In this document: in pieces, positions 8,362-16,314 of the stretch
Layout: the number at the start of each line of letters is the position of its first letter
Position numbering within the stretch: position 1 is the stretch's first letter
Origin: Lachnospiraceae bacterium
GTDB taxonomy: Bacteria > Bacillota > Clostridia > Lachnospirales > Lachnospiraceae
Length of the DNA stretch: 64,000 bases
Direction of reading: 5' to 3'
Assembly (NCBI GenBank): GCA_910574865.1
Contig: CAJTDN010000004.1
Location: 186,001-250,000 of the forward strand
The notes under the pieces: model-generated
Database searches by the model: none
What the model was told of the DNA's origin: nothing
Seen by the model: the letters and a program-made list of their open reading frames with translations, nothing else
Program-made: the position numbers and the translations under genes

Positions 8362-8805
8362 ATGCTGTTGGACGCAAGACAGCGGCAGGAGTTAGTAAAC
8401 TATCTTTTTGGCAAAGAAAAGCAGAATGGTGGTTCAGCTGATATCCTGTGTATCCGCTCCGGAGCTTATGAGCTGTTGACAGAGAATGAAGGTATCTTCA
8501 CAGAGATTCATATGGGTGACTTATACTTTTGCCTGGAGCAGCGGTTGGTACGAGTGGACGGGCAAGTGGTCGAACTGACGGCGAAAGAATTTGATATTCT
8601 TGCCCTGCTGATCATGCACCCCCAGCGGGTATTCACATACGAGCTGATCATGGAACTGGTCTGGGATGAGGCTGCTGCCTGTTACTCACGCAAAGCGGTA
8701 AGCAACCATGTGAGCAATCTGCGGAAGAAATTGAAGATAACACCGGACAGCCTAGAATATATCAAAAATATTGTCGGTGTAGGTTATAAATTTGAAATAC
8801 CATAA
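8362..8805 (+). CDS. Winged-helix (OmpR/PhoB C-terminal type) protein without receiver
   Basis: A 147-residue protein whose C-terminal half is an OmpR/PhoB winged helix: VELTAKEFDILALL, a recognition-helix region RKAVSNHVSNLRKKL, and the end IVGVGYKFEIP. The first 60 residues are not a receiver domain and show no Asp pocket. Reading stays open upstream without a start codon, so the protein may be a truncated response regulator. It may also be a standalone winged-helix regulator, a type frequent in Clostridia. There is no kinase next to it. It precedes a GntR/ABC operon but has its own spacing of 190 bases. Confidence 0.6.
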   Translation: MLLDARQRQELVNYLFGKEKQNGGSADILCIRSGAYELLTENEGIFTEIHMGDLYFCLEQRLVRVDGQVVELTAKEFDILALLIMHPQRVFTYELIMELVWDEAAACYSRKAVSNHVSNLRKKLKITPDSLEYIKNIVGVGYKFEIP

Positions 8806-8923
8806 CAAAGATCACAAGGATTTTACTTCCCTTGTGGTCTTGTTTTATTTATGCTCCTTTTCCAGAGAACAGATCCCATTTGTTATTGTTCTCATAAGAA
8901 TTTTGCCACTTGCCATTACCTTA

Positions 8924-8973
8924 TTGACAATTGTGACTGAAGTTGCTATAATGTACTTAGCCAATAAGTACAT
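8924..8973 (+). promoter_or_regulatory. Promoter and perfect operator dyad of the GntR/ABC operon
   Basis: TTGACA (8924-8929) and TATAAT (8947-8952) have a 17-bp spacer. Immediately after lies a perfect 9-bp inverted repeat, ATGTACTTA (8951-8959), 5-bp gap, TAAGTACAT (8965-8973). It overlaps the -10 end and start site, a classic position for repression by the YtrA-type GntR protein encoded next. Confidence 0.82.
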
Positions 8974-8996
8974 TATATGACGGATGGAGGGATCCT

Positions 8997-9374
8997 GTGG
9001 AAATTATAATAAGCAGTAATACGAGTAAACCCATTTATGAGCAGATTACCTCACAGATAAAAGCTATGATTATGAGCGGCGAACTGCAGACGGGCGATCC
9101 GATCCCCTCTATGCGGGCATTGGCAAAGTCGATCCATGTAAGCGTTATTACCGTTCAAAAGGCATATGAAGATCTACAAAGGGATGGGTTTATCGAAACG
9201 ACAGTCGGGCGTGGAAGTTTTGTAGCGGCACAGAATAAAGACTTTTATCAAGAGGAACAGCAGCGGTTAGCGGAAGAGCATTTACAGGAGGCCGCTGATA
9301 TTGGCAGAACCAGTGGAATATCGTTGGGAAAATTAGTTGAGCTTTTGACTATGTTTTATCAAGAGGAGGAGTGA
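8997..9374 (+). CDS. GntR family regulator, YtrA type
   Basis: A 125-residue short GntR repressor. The winged-helix (residues 10-75) reads PIYEQITSQIKAMIMSGEL, then IPSMRALAKSIHVSVITVQK and the wing FIETTVGRGSFVA. It has only a short helical tail for dimerisation, as in YtrA proteins, which usually control adjacent ABC transporter genes. The start is GTG at 8997, seven bases after GGAGG. The stop overlaps the ribosome binding region of the ABC ATPase gene. The perfect dyad in the promoter fits autoregulation. Confidence 0.88.
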   Translation: MEIIISSNTSKPIYEQITSQIKAMIMSGELQTGDPIPSMRALAKSIHVSVITVQKAYEDLQRDGFIETTVGRGSFVAAQNKDFYQEEQQRLAEEHLQEAADIGRTSGISLGKLVELLTMFYQEEE

Positions 9375-9376
9375 CT

Positions 9377-10237
9377 ATGGATACAATCTTACAGGTGGAA
9401 AATTTAACGAAACAGTATGAAGGCTTTCAGCTGGACCACGTTTCGTTTGACCTTCCGAAAGGAACGATTATGGGACTGATTGGCGAGAATGGAGCCGGAA
9501 AGAGTACAACGATCAATGCGATTCTTGATCTGATTAAGAAAGATGACGGTACGGTTACTTTTTGGGGGCAGGAATTAGCCTCATCAAAACAGCTGAAAGA
9601 GGACATAGGCGTTGTGTTCGACGGAATCAATTTCTATGAAACATTGACGCCTGCGAAAGTGGGTAAGATCTCCGGAGCAGCCTATAAGCAATGGGATGAA
9701 TACCTGTATCAGGATTATTTGAAACGCTTCGGGCTTCCTTTGGATAAAGAAATCAAAACACTTTCTAAAGGCATGAAAATGAAATTGTGTATCGCTGTGG
9801 CGCTTTCCCATAAACCGAAGCTGCTGATTTTGGACGAAGCCACCAGTGGTCTTGACCCGGTTATGCGGGATGATATCCTTGATGTCTTTTTGGATTTCGT
9901 GCAGGATGAAAACCATTCAATCCTGATGTCCTCCCATATCACCACGGATTTGGAAAAGGTTGCCGACTATATTACCTTTATTCATCAGGGAAAAGTCCTG
10001 TTTTGCAAGACAAAGGATGAACTGCGCTACAAATATGGAATTATCCGCTGCGGTGCAGCCGTTTTCGACCAGATTGATAAAGCGGAGATCCTCGCTTACC
10101 GCAAAGACGATTACCAGTGGAATGTGCTGGTGGCTGATAAAGAAAAGGCCAGGAAAAAATATAAAGCGGCCGTCGTTGATGATGCTGCGATTGACGATAT
10201 TCTGCTGCTGTATGTGAAAGGAGAGCGGGCGAAATGA
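9377..10237 (+). CDS. ABC transporter ATP-binding protein
   Basis: A 286-residue ATPase of the ABC-2 exporter class. Walker A is GENGAGKSTT (near residue 40), the signature region is reduced to LSKGMKMKL, Walker B is LLILDEATSGLDP, and the switch His lies in MSSHITTDL. The LSKGMK variant of the signature is normal for YtrB/BcrA-like ATPases. It partners with the membrane protein that overlaps its stop by four bases. Together with the YtrA-type regulator it resembles the cell-envelope-stress operon ytrABCDEF, but is reduced to three proteins plus a small DUF4177-like one. The start at 9377 is chosen over GTG 9371 because GAGGAGG fits it. Confidence 0.88.
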   Translation: MDTILQVENLTKQYEGFQLDHVSFDLPKGTIMGLIGENGAGKSTTINAILDLIKKDDGTVTFWGQELASSKQLKEDIGVVFDGINFYETLTPAKVGKISGAAYKQWDEYLYQDYLKRFGLPLDKEIKTLSKGMKMKLCIAVALSHKPKLLILDEATSGLDPVMRDDILDVFLDFVQDENHSILMSSHITTDLEKVADYITFIHQGKVLFCKTKDELRYKYGIIRCGAAVFDQIDKAEILAYRKDDYQWNVLVADKEKARKKYKAAVVDDAAIDDILLLYVKGERAK

Positions 10238-10881
10238 AAAGCCTTATATTGAAAGATCTATATAATATCGGACACAATACAAAATCCATGCTGTTTATAC
10301 TTTTGGTGTTTGCTGTAGCTTTTATTCCTACCTCTGGTGTGGGAGCATATATTTTCATCTGCGGCATCTTATGCAGTATGATGATCGTAACCACTTTTTC
10401 TTTTGATGATAACTCCAAATGGGCGCGATATGCTATGATAATGCCCATTTCAAAAAGAGATTTAGTGATTGGAAAGTTTATTGTCTTAGCAATCTTTTGT
10501 GCGATTGGAAGTGTATTCGGCTTGGCTGTAGGCTTGGTCGGCGGAGGCATAGCAGGCAAAATTACATTCAGCCCTGCCGCTATTGTGGAACTGCTGTTTT
10601 TAACCTTAGCGGCAACGGTAATTTCCCTCATTTTTGGAAGTATGTCAATCCCGCTGGTGTTTAAATTTGGAGCCGAAAAAGGGCGCGTTTTGCTTCTGGT
10701 ATCGTTCCTCATTCCAGCAGCAATTTGTTTTGGGGCATATAAGCTGCTTGCAATGTTGGGAGTGGAGCTGACAGATCAGACGGTGTTTATCCTTTTATGC
10801 TGTTCCCCGCTTATCGCGTTGGTTTGGGGTTATGGAATGTATCAGATCAGTTATCGGATTTTTTTGAAACAAGAATTGTAA
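10234..10881 (+). CDS. ABC-2 type permease
   Basis: A 215-residue integral membrane protein with about six hydrophobic segments and conserved ABC2_membrane_5-like features (LKDLYNIGHNTKSMLFI at the start; YAMIMPISKRDLVIGKF in the loop after segment 2). It overlaps the ATPase stop (ATGA) and forms the channel half of the exporter. The PISKRDLVIGKF loop is typical of permeases that pair with YtrB/BcrA ATPases. Substrate unknown. Confidence 0.85.
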   Translation: MKSLILKDLYNIGHNTKSMLFILLVFAVAFIPTSGVGAYIFICGILCSMMIVTTFSFDDNSKWARYAMIMPISKRDLVIGKFIVLAIFCAIGSVFGLAVGLVGGGIAGKITFSPAAIVELLFLTLAATVISLIFGSMSIPLVFKFGAEKGRVLLLVSFLIPAAICFGAYKLLAMLGVELTDQTVFILLCCSPLIALVWGYGMYQISYRIFLKQEL

Positions 10882-10897
10882 GATAGGAGAGATTGCT

Positions 10898-11083
10898 ATG
10901 AAAAAATATGAGTATGTTAATATCGAATATTCGGCAAAAGGCGTGGTGTTTTCTTATGTTGAAAAGCATAGGGAAATCATAGACAGTTACGCGGAGAAAG
11001 GCTTTCGATATATCGGTTTTGTCCCTACGGAAGTAGGGGCAAACGGCTGCATCAGAAAAATTGACTTGGTTTTTGAAAAGTGA
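10898..11083 (+). CDS. Small DUF4177-like protein
   Basis: A 61-residue protein, MKKYEYVNIEYSAKG at the start and ending IRKIDLVFEK, which resembles the DUF4177 family of small beta-rich proteins. It lies 16 bases after the permease with a good AGGAGAG site, so it is probably the last gene of the GntR/ABC operon. No catalytic motif is visible and function is unknown. Confidence 0.65.
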   Translation: MKKYEYVNIEYSAKGVVFSYVEKHREIIDSYAEKGFRYIGFVPTEVGANGCIRKIDLVFEK

Positions 11084-11449
11084 TTATGTTTTCAATCGAA
11101 AATATGGGCCTGGCGTGTTATCGAGCAGTTTGAGGCGATATGCTTCAACCATTAAATTATAAAAATTCACAAAAAATAGGACAACAGAAGGATACATCGG
11201 GAAAGAAAGCAGAATCCTCCCTGATACAATTTACACAACAAAAGCAGATGGAAGAAGTCCACTGCTTAAGTCAGGTGAATTGAAGGGGAGGAGGTGCAGT
11301 ATCCTTATAGAGGGAATAAAAATTCTCCTTACACTGTTGTCCGTGGTTGAACATAAGTCTTACAACTGAATATTGTTTGGCGGCCTGTTCAAAAGCGTAA
11401 ACAACAAATGCACCGATGCCTGATATTATATCGGGTATCGGTGCTTTCT
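11084..11449. other. Intergenic stretch with convergent terminator
   Basis: No gene is recognised in this 366-base stretch. Near its right end GCACCGATGCC (11410-11420) pairs with GGGTATCGGTGC (11433-11444). T-rich sequence follows on the plus strand, and the tract on the minus strand is moderately T-rich. It can stop transcription from both convergent operons. Confidence 0.55.
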
Positions 11450-12052
11450 TCATTGCTGTTCAGGATGAAAGGCAAGCCATTTTGCTCTATAGGTATCCAA
11501 ATAAAACCGATTCCCATACTCATTTTGGACAAAATGCTTTTTGACCTGATACCAGCCCCGCAATTCAGTCCGTAAATCTGGGTCTGGAGAGATTGGCTCC
11601 AGCCATATCCGGGTAAACTGCTGGATCTCAGATAAGATTAGCGGTTTTCCGGATGGCAGGCTCGGTTCGGAAAATAACTGGGGCAGCGTAAACAGCCTTT
11701 TGGCGTCAGCAAACGGAACGGTCTGTCCATTTGGGAGCAATAGAGTATGATTGCCGGCATCAACCAGCATCCATCCATACTCCGCAGACCAGACTGGTTT
11801 TCCGTGAAAGATTGGAAGGGTTTCCGGAGCAATTGGTACAGATTGGACTGAGACCCCCTGCTCTGACCGTCCGAGGAGAAAATCCGTTGTTACACCATAG
11901 AGAACAGACATTTTCTCAAGTCCGTCAATGGAAGGAGACTTGCGTTCTCCCTCCCATGCGCTTAGGGTTGGCTGAGAGATGCCGAGTTTTTCGGCAGCCT
12001 CTGTCATCTTTAATTTGTTGATCAGCCGTGCCTGTTTGAATTGTCTTGGCAT
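11450..12052 (-). CDS. XRE family regulator with C-terminal extension
   Basis: A 200-residue protein with an N-terminal lambda-repressor-type HTH (residues 5-58: KMTEAAEKLGISQPTLSAWE, then LEKMSVLYGVTTDFLLG). The remaining 130 residues are not recognised; they contain a proline-rich PILPIFHGKPVW-like stretch and an aromatic-rich end. An AGGTGG site precedes the start. It lies 13 bases downstream of the AlbA_2 gene on the same strand, so the three minus-strand genes from 13626 to 11450 look like one operon. The C-terminal part could sense a ligand or the DNA state. Confidence 0.75.
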   Translation of the reverse strand: MPRQFKQARLINKLKMTEAAEKLGISQPTLSAWEGERKSPSIDGLEKMSVLYGVTTDFLLGRSEQGVSVQSVPIAPETLPIFHGKPVWSAEYGWMLVDAGNHTLLLPNGQTVPFADAKRLFTLPQLFSEPSLPSGKPLILSEIQQFTRIWLEPISPDPDLRTELRGWYQVKKHFVQNEYGNRFYLDTYRAKWLAFHPEQQ

Positions 12053-12065
12053 CTGTTCACCACCT

Positions 12066-13427
12066 TTATTCGTTTATTTGCCAATAACCATTTTTATCTG
12101 AGCCGATTCTTTCAATAATACCTTTTTCCTTTAAGCTTTTGATTCTCCCAAATACAGCTTTTCTTCCGATATTCAATTTATCAGCAAGATTTTGATAGGT
12201 GTAAGCAGGATCCTCAGAAAGAAGAGCAAGAATCTCTTTTTCTTTGTCACTTAAATTTACAGTTCCGTTTACAGTTCCATTTACAGTTCCATTTGCAGTT
12301 TCCCCTGGTCCATATACAATCCGATCTTTTGGTGCAATAAATTTGATCATAACCGAATTTCCGGTAATATCGTATTCCGGCAATGGTACACCATCTTCAC
12401 GGCAGGCATCACAGATCTTTTCTATGCCGCGCCCCCAGCTTTCAATAAAACCGGCAAGATAATATACATGGGCAATATTAGGGTTAAATGGCTCAGACGA
12501 GTGCTTTTCCATGAGCTTCTCTGCAGACCAGTTTTCAGGCAGTCGGCCGCAGTTTGCAATATATAATCTGTCATTATATACACTTACCTGAATCGGTATG
12601 CCACGGGCATAGTCCTTATGGCACAGGGCATTCAAGAGAGCCTCGCGCAGTGCCGCATCTGGGACGAAATAACGCTCGATTCGTTGCATTCCTTCGTATG
12701 TGATCTTTGCTTTCATATACTTCAGATGGATAGTTTCGATAATCCGATCAATCTGGTCAAGCAGTGAACCATGTATTTCATCCTGATACCGAAGTTCAGA
12801 ATCACTTTCAAAATAACCGATTTTTGTAAAAGCACCAAGCTGCCACTCTTCGGGATCGTTTGCAAAAAGGAGCATGGCAGCATTTGTTAAGTAGTCATTA
12901 TTCATTAAGTGCAGCTTTTTCATCAGCGTCTCTTTTTGCTCATCTAAAGCGCTCTCATCAATACGTCCCTTTTTGGCCGCCCACTTTATAAAACGCTTAA
13001 CAACACCATTATCAATATCAGAGATTGTGAAGGACGGCAAAGGAAGGTTGTCCCAGGTTGCGCCCTGTTTACGGAGCAAAAAGCTTTCCAGTTCCAATCC
13101 GGTTAATTTCTGATTCGTACTGCCACTGCGGTAATAATAAACGCCTTTGTATGAGATAGCAATAGGATAGGGCTGTACAGAAATTTCAATATACTCGGTT
13201 TCGCCATCTGTATGAAGGTTGACAGGCACAATAATACCCATAGCATCACGGATTTTATTCGGAAGATCCTCAAGTAGCTTATGGGAATTAGACAGGCCTA
13301 CGGTTTCGCCATTATCGTTTTTGCCGATGTAAAGCGTGCCGCCCTGTGCATTCGCAAAACCACAGATCCATGCCAGATAGTCATCTTTCCAAATTTCTTT
13401 CCATTCTATAATCTGCATCTCAGGCAT
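12066..13427 (-). CDS. AlbA_2/RecG-like putative DNA-binding protein
   Basis: A 453-residue protein. Residues 1-115 form an AlbA_2 (formerly AAA_4) domain with EWKEIWKDDYLAWICGFANA and GGTLYIGKNDNGE. A central HATPase_c_4-like RecG C-terminal region (ALREALLNALCHKDY, and ESWGRGIEKICDAC near residues 265-340) follows. The end is a winged helix (LNIGRKAVFGRIKSLKEKG). The family is usually annotated as ATP-dependent DNA helicase-related or transcriptional regulator; true helicase motifs are absent. Just before the winged helix the peptide NGTV is repeated three times, matching a 12-bp tandem repeat in DNA. Its start overlaps the end of the small HTH gene by eight bases. A role in regulating mobile DNA is possible but not shown. 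Confidence 0.8.
   Translation of the reverse strand: MPEMQIIEWKEIWKDDYLAWICGFANAQGGTLYIGKNDNGETVGLSNSHKLLEDLPNKIRDAMGIIVPVNLHTDGETEYIEISVQPYPIAISYKGVYYYRSGSTNQKLTGLELESFLLRKQGATWDNLPLPSFTISDIDNGVVKRFIKWAAKKGRIDESALDEQKETLMKKLHLMNNDYLTNAAMLLFANDPEEWQLGAFTKIGYFESDSELRYQDEIHGSLLDQIDRIIETIHLKYMKAKITYEGMQRIERYFVPDAALREALLNALCHKDYARGIPIQVSVYNDRLYIANCGRLPENWSAEKLMEKHSSEPFNPNIAHVYYLAGFIESWGRGIEKICDACREDGVPLPEYDITGNSVMIKFIAPKDRIVYGPGETANGTVNGTVNGTVNLSDKEKEILALLSEDPAYTYQNLADKLNIGRKAVFGRIKSLKEKGIIERIGSDKNGYWQINE
12256..12303. repeat. 12-bp tandem repeat inside the AlbA_2 gene
   Basis: About four copies of a 12-bp unit close to TTTACAGTTCCG/A occur in tandem. They encode repeated NGTV in the linker before the winged helix. 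The number of units keeps the frame, so length variation would change only the linker. Confidence 0.8.
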
Positions 13428-13626
13428 TGCTTTGTTCCTCGCATTTCTTTATATATTTACCGCTTTTAATGCGTGCATCGGCTGGCTTTTCTGCATCTTC
13501 AGGAATAAGCCATGTGTTACCGGTTTTCTGAGTTCCGGGGATACGACCCTCGCTGCAGAGGATACCTACACGGCGAGAAGAAAGTCCCCACTTTTTGCCG
13601 GCTTCCGTTGTTGAAATAAATTTCAT
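13420..13626 (-). CDS. Small helix-turn-helix (excisionase-like) protein
   Basis: A 68-residue protein with a MerR/excisionase-type HTH: STTEAGKKWGLSSRRVGILC, then a wing with GRIPGTQKTGNTWLIPEDA. The WLIPEDAEKP ending is typical of small HTH proteins found beside Fic, AlbA_2 or mobility genes in Clostridia. It is the first gene of the minus-strand operon and overlaps the AlbA_2 start by eight bases, suggesting coupled translation. It may direct the AlbA_2 protein to DNA. Confidence 0.75.
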   Translation of the reverse strand: MKFISTTEAGKKWGLSSRRVGILCSEGRIPGTQKTGNTWLIPEDAEKPADARIKSGKYIKKCEEQSNA

Positions 13627-13778
13627 AATTTATCGCCCCCTTAACTTTATATATTATATTCGGTTTGCGGAATAATATCAAGGGTTTTGCTAAAAATGTC
13701 AGAATGATTTCCGGCTACACTTTTTCCTTTTCTCATTTCTTACCTCATTTTTATACATAAATCATATATTTATAGCTA

Positions 13779-13833
13779 TTGACTTTCCGCTTGCAACAAG
13801 TTATAATATGACTATAAAATCGATTTAGTCATA
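13779..13833 (+). promoter_or_regulatory. Hydrolase promoter with 27-bp operator, copy 1
   Basis: TTGACT (13779-13784) and TATAAT (13802-13807) are spaced by 17 bp. A 27-bp inverted repeat TATGAC-N15-GTCATA (13807-13833; arms extend to TATGACTA/TAGTCATA) starts at the last base of the -10. The same element precedes the TetR gene and the ABC operon. Confidence 0.82.
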
Positions 13834-13848
13834 TAGGAGGCATAAGGT

Positions 13849-14706
13849 ATGTATGAAGAAGTTGGAATTTCTTCAAATAATGTTCCGATAACACTTTCTA
13901 TTTGGTATACAGAAAGAAGGAGTCCTACCATTGTTTTTTTGCCGGGTACGATGTCACACCCTCTCATGTATGAGAATTTTCTATGTGGATTGAGTGAAAG
14001 AGGATTTAATATAATAGGCGTTCATTATCTTTCACACGGAAAAAGCCCTAAAATCAAGAAAAATTATACATTGGAAGATATGTTGCATAATGTATATGAC
14101 GCAACGACTTACGGAATAGAAAATTTCGGTAAAAACATAGCTGTCATGGGTTCCAGTCAAGGCGGGATTTTAGCTGCAATGGCGGCGGGTAGGGACACAA
14201 GGTTAAAAGCTGTTTTTCCACATAATATCATGCTGACTACATTAAAAGAAACTATGAGTCTAACAAAATATCCCGCATGGTCACACCATTTTATGGGGCT
14301 GATACAGTGGGGCTTTCGTGTAGGTGGAAAATTGCTGCCCAACTACAAAGTTCCAGGAGACGCTTATTTAGACTATGACAGAGTATTTTATAGTGAACAG
14401 GCAAAATACGATTGCTTAAATGACCCTATGCTTTTACCCTATTATCCTTTAAGATTTGTCGCCAGTTTATTCAATGCTGACTTATCGTGCCTGGAGAATG
14501 GGTCTATACAATGTCCTGTTATTTTAATTACTGCCAAAGGCGATCCGCTTTTTAGCTTTGATTATACCAGCAAAGTATTTGATTTAATTCATGCGCCGCA
14601 AAAGGAATTACTTACTTTAGAGCTTAATCGTCACATGATTTTTAATGAGGATACAGACACGACGATAAACGCATTGGAACCTACATTGCATAAATATCTC
14701 GGATAG
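13849..14706 (+). CDS. Alpha/beta hydrolase
   Basis: A 285-residue alpha/beta-hydrolase-fold protein. The nucleophile elbow is GSSQGG (residues about 102-107, within AVMGSSQGGIL), the acid is probably in ITAKGDPLF, and the His in LNRHMIFN. The oxyanion region is FLPGTMSHP. It has no signal peptide. The AT-rich composition matches the four genes downstream. The operator over its promoter is the same as in the TetR and ABC promoters, so it appears to be part of one TetR-controlled set. Substrate unknown; a lipid or drug ester is possible. Confidence 0.85.
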   Translation: MYEEVGISSNNVPITLSIWYTERRSPTIVFLPGTMSHPLMYENFLCGLSERGFNIIGVHYLSHGKSPKIKKNYTLEDMLHNVYDATTYGIENFGKNIAVMGSSQGGILAAMAAGRDTRLKAVFPHNIMLTTLKETMSLTKYPAWSHHFMGLIQWGFRVGGKLLPNYKVPGDAYLDYDRVFYSEQAKYDCLNDPMLLPYYPLRFVASLFNADLSCLENGSIQCPVILITAKGDPLFSFDYTSKVFDLIHAPQKELLTLELNRHMIFNEDTDTTINALEPTLHKYLG

Positions 14707-14710
14707 TATA

Positions 14711-14769
14711 TTGATAATATGAGCAGTAAATGTTATGCTTTTCGTGACGATGCTAACAATTTAGTCATA
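14711..14769 (+). promoter_or_regulatory. TetR promoter with 27-bp operator, copy 2
   Basis: TTGATA (14711-14716) and extended -10 TG-TATGCT (14731-14739) are spaced by 17 bp. The operator CGTGAC-N15-GTCATA (14743-14769) has the same overall 27-bp geometry as the other two copies and ends at the ribosome binding site. Confidence 0.75.
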
Positions 14770-14784
14770 AGGAGGTTATGAGAA

Positions 14785-15366
14785 TTGCCACGATTTACAG
14801 AACAAGAGAAAGAGATCATCAGCAATAAACTTTTGATAGAGGGAGAAAAGCTGTTTGCATTACACGGTTTGAAAAAAGTAACGGTTGATGATTTAGTGGC
14901 CGCCGTAAATATATCAAAGGGATCTTTCTATGCTTTTTATCCCAGTAAAGAACATCTATATGTGGAAATCAATTTTCGCTTACAAAAAGAGCTATTTGAA
15001 AGTATAGAAGCAACAATTAAAAAGAAAAAATATAAGAACCATAGAGATTTAGCAAAAGACGTTATTATGCTAAGTTTAACGGGTTTGATTACTTCACCTA
15101 TTCTTTCGCAGATTGACCTATCTATAATGGACTATCTGCAAAGAAAATTATCACCGGATATTTTTGAAAGCCATATGCACAATGATATTCGTATATTGGA
15201 GATACTGGAAGATCTAGGGGTTGTATTTTTGGTTCCGCATACGGTTATTATAAAATCCCTGTATTCTGTTTTGTCCTGTTTGGAACAATTCAAAGAGGAT
15301 GAAGAACTGAATATGATACAAAACCTTTTAGTGAATGGGATTATTCAGCAAGTAGTAGCAGAGTAA
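14785..15366 (+). CDS. TetR family regulator
   Basis: A 193-residue TetR-type repressor with an N-terminal HTH (FALHGLKKVTVDDLVAAVNI, then SKGSFYAFYPSKEHLYVEI). The rest is a helical ligand domain. The start codon is TTG at 14785, nine bases after AAGGAGG; the nearby ATG at 14778 is in another frame. It is flanked by the hydrolase and the ABC/CDF operon, and all three transcription units carry the same 27-bp dyad. This makes it the likely common repressor. A terminator follows at 15371-15413. Confidence 0.85.
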   Translation: MPRFTEQEKEIISNKLLIEGEKLFALHGLKKVTVDDLVAAVNISKGSFYAFYPSKEHLYVEINFRLQKELFESIEATIKKKKYKNHRDLAKDVIMLSLTGLITSPILSQIDLSIMDYLQRKLSPDIFESHMHNDIRILEILEDLGVVFLVPHTVIIKSLYSVLSCLEQFKEDEELNMIQNLLVNGIIQQVVAE

Positions 15367-15370
15367 CAAT

Positions 15371-15413
15371 TTTGTTTGGTTATTTGACAGGCAGGTAGCC
15401 AAACAAATTTTTT
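15371..15413 (+). terminator. Intrinsic terminator of the TetR gene
   Basis: TTTGTTTGGTTA (15371-15382) pairs with TAGCCAAACAAA (15396-15407), with one wobble, and is followed by six T residues (15408-15413). Confidence 0.8.
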
Positions 15414-15448
15414 ACATTTTATATGACTATATATCTATAAGCGTCATA
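15411..15448 (+). promoter_or_regulatory. ABC/CDF operon promoter region with 27-bp operator, copy 3
   Basis: TATGAC-N15-GTCATA spans 15422-15448, matching the copies at 13807 and 14743. The core promoter is less clear: TTTACA (15411-15416) with TATAAG or CTATAA around 15435-15441 is the best candidate. Confidence 0.7.
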
Positions 15449-15468
15449 AGGTTAAAGGAGGAAAAATA

Positions 15469-16314
15469 ATGATTGATGTAAAAAAACTGTATTTCAGCTA
15501 TACTGAAAAGCCCTTTGTTGAAGATGTGAGTTTCCATGTTGGACGTGGAGAAATTTTCGGCTTTTTAGGACCCTCTGGAGCTGGGAAGTCAACCATACAA
15601 AAAGTATTGACTGGGCTTAATACAAAATATAAAGGCAGCGTAAAAGTTGCAGGTATTGAAATAAAGGAACGTACAAATCGGTTTTATGAGAATATTGGAG
15701 TGGACTTTGAATTTTCTACCTGCTACGAGAAATTCACAGCACGACAAAATCTCGCCTATTTTGCTTCTCTATATGAAAAGCAACCTAGGTCTATCGATGA
15801 ATTATTGCATATGGTAGGTTTGGAAAATGATGGAGACAAAAAAGTTGCTGACTTTTCCAAAGGTATGCGTTCTCGCTTGAATTTCATTAAAGCGTTAGTA
15901 CATGACCCTGATATATTATTCCTTGATGAACCTACAAGCGGTCTTGACCCTACAAATAATCGTTTAATGAAAGACATTATTCTTGCAGAAAAGAAACGTG
16001 GAAAAACGATTATCATTACTACTCACAATATGTTTGACGCAACAGAGCTATGTGACCAAGTAGCCTTTATCGTTGCCGGAAAAGTCAGTGCATTGGATAG
16101 CCCGCATAATTTGATTATGTCAAGGGGAGCTGCAAAAATACAATATACTTACTATGATAAAGGCGAGAAAACCGGAGAATGTCTGCTCGATAGAACCACA
16201 GAAGATAAGTTGTTAAAAAGTTTAATTTCCGAAAACCGTTTGCTTTCTATTCATAGTAGTGAGCCTACATTAAATGATATTTTTGTTGATATTACAGGGA
16301 GGACACTTCAATGA
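15469..16314 (+). CDS. ABC transporter ATP-binding protein
   Basis: A 281-residue DrrA/BcrA-type ATPase. Walker A is GPSGAGKST near residue 38, the signature is FSKGMRSRL, Walker B is DILFLDEPTSGLDP, and the switch is TTHNM. It overlaps the first permease gene by four bases. With two different permease subunits it forms a heteromeric exporter, regulated together with the downstream cation diffusion facilitator by the shared dyad. Substrate unknown. Confidence 0.9.
   Translation: MIDVKKLYFSYTEKPFVEDVSFHVGRGEIFGFLGPSGAGKSTIQKVLTGLNTKYKGSVKVAGIEIKERTNRFYENIGVDFEFSTCYEKFTARQNLAYFASLYEKQPRSIDELLHMVGLENDGDKKVADFSKGMRSRLNFIKALVHDPDILFLDEPTSGLDPTNNRLMKDIILAEKKRGKTIIITTHNMFDATELCDQVAFIVAGKVSALDSPHNLIMSRGAAKIQYTYYDKGEKTGECLLDRTTEDKLLKSLISENRLLSIHSSEPTLNDIFVDITGRTLQ

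Noticed and set aside
14778-14787. ATG at 14778 as the TetR start
   Set aside because: It is in a frame that does not give the helix-turn-helix; TTG 14785 does and fits the ribosome binding site.
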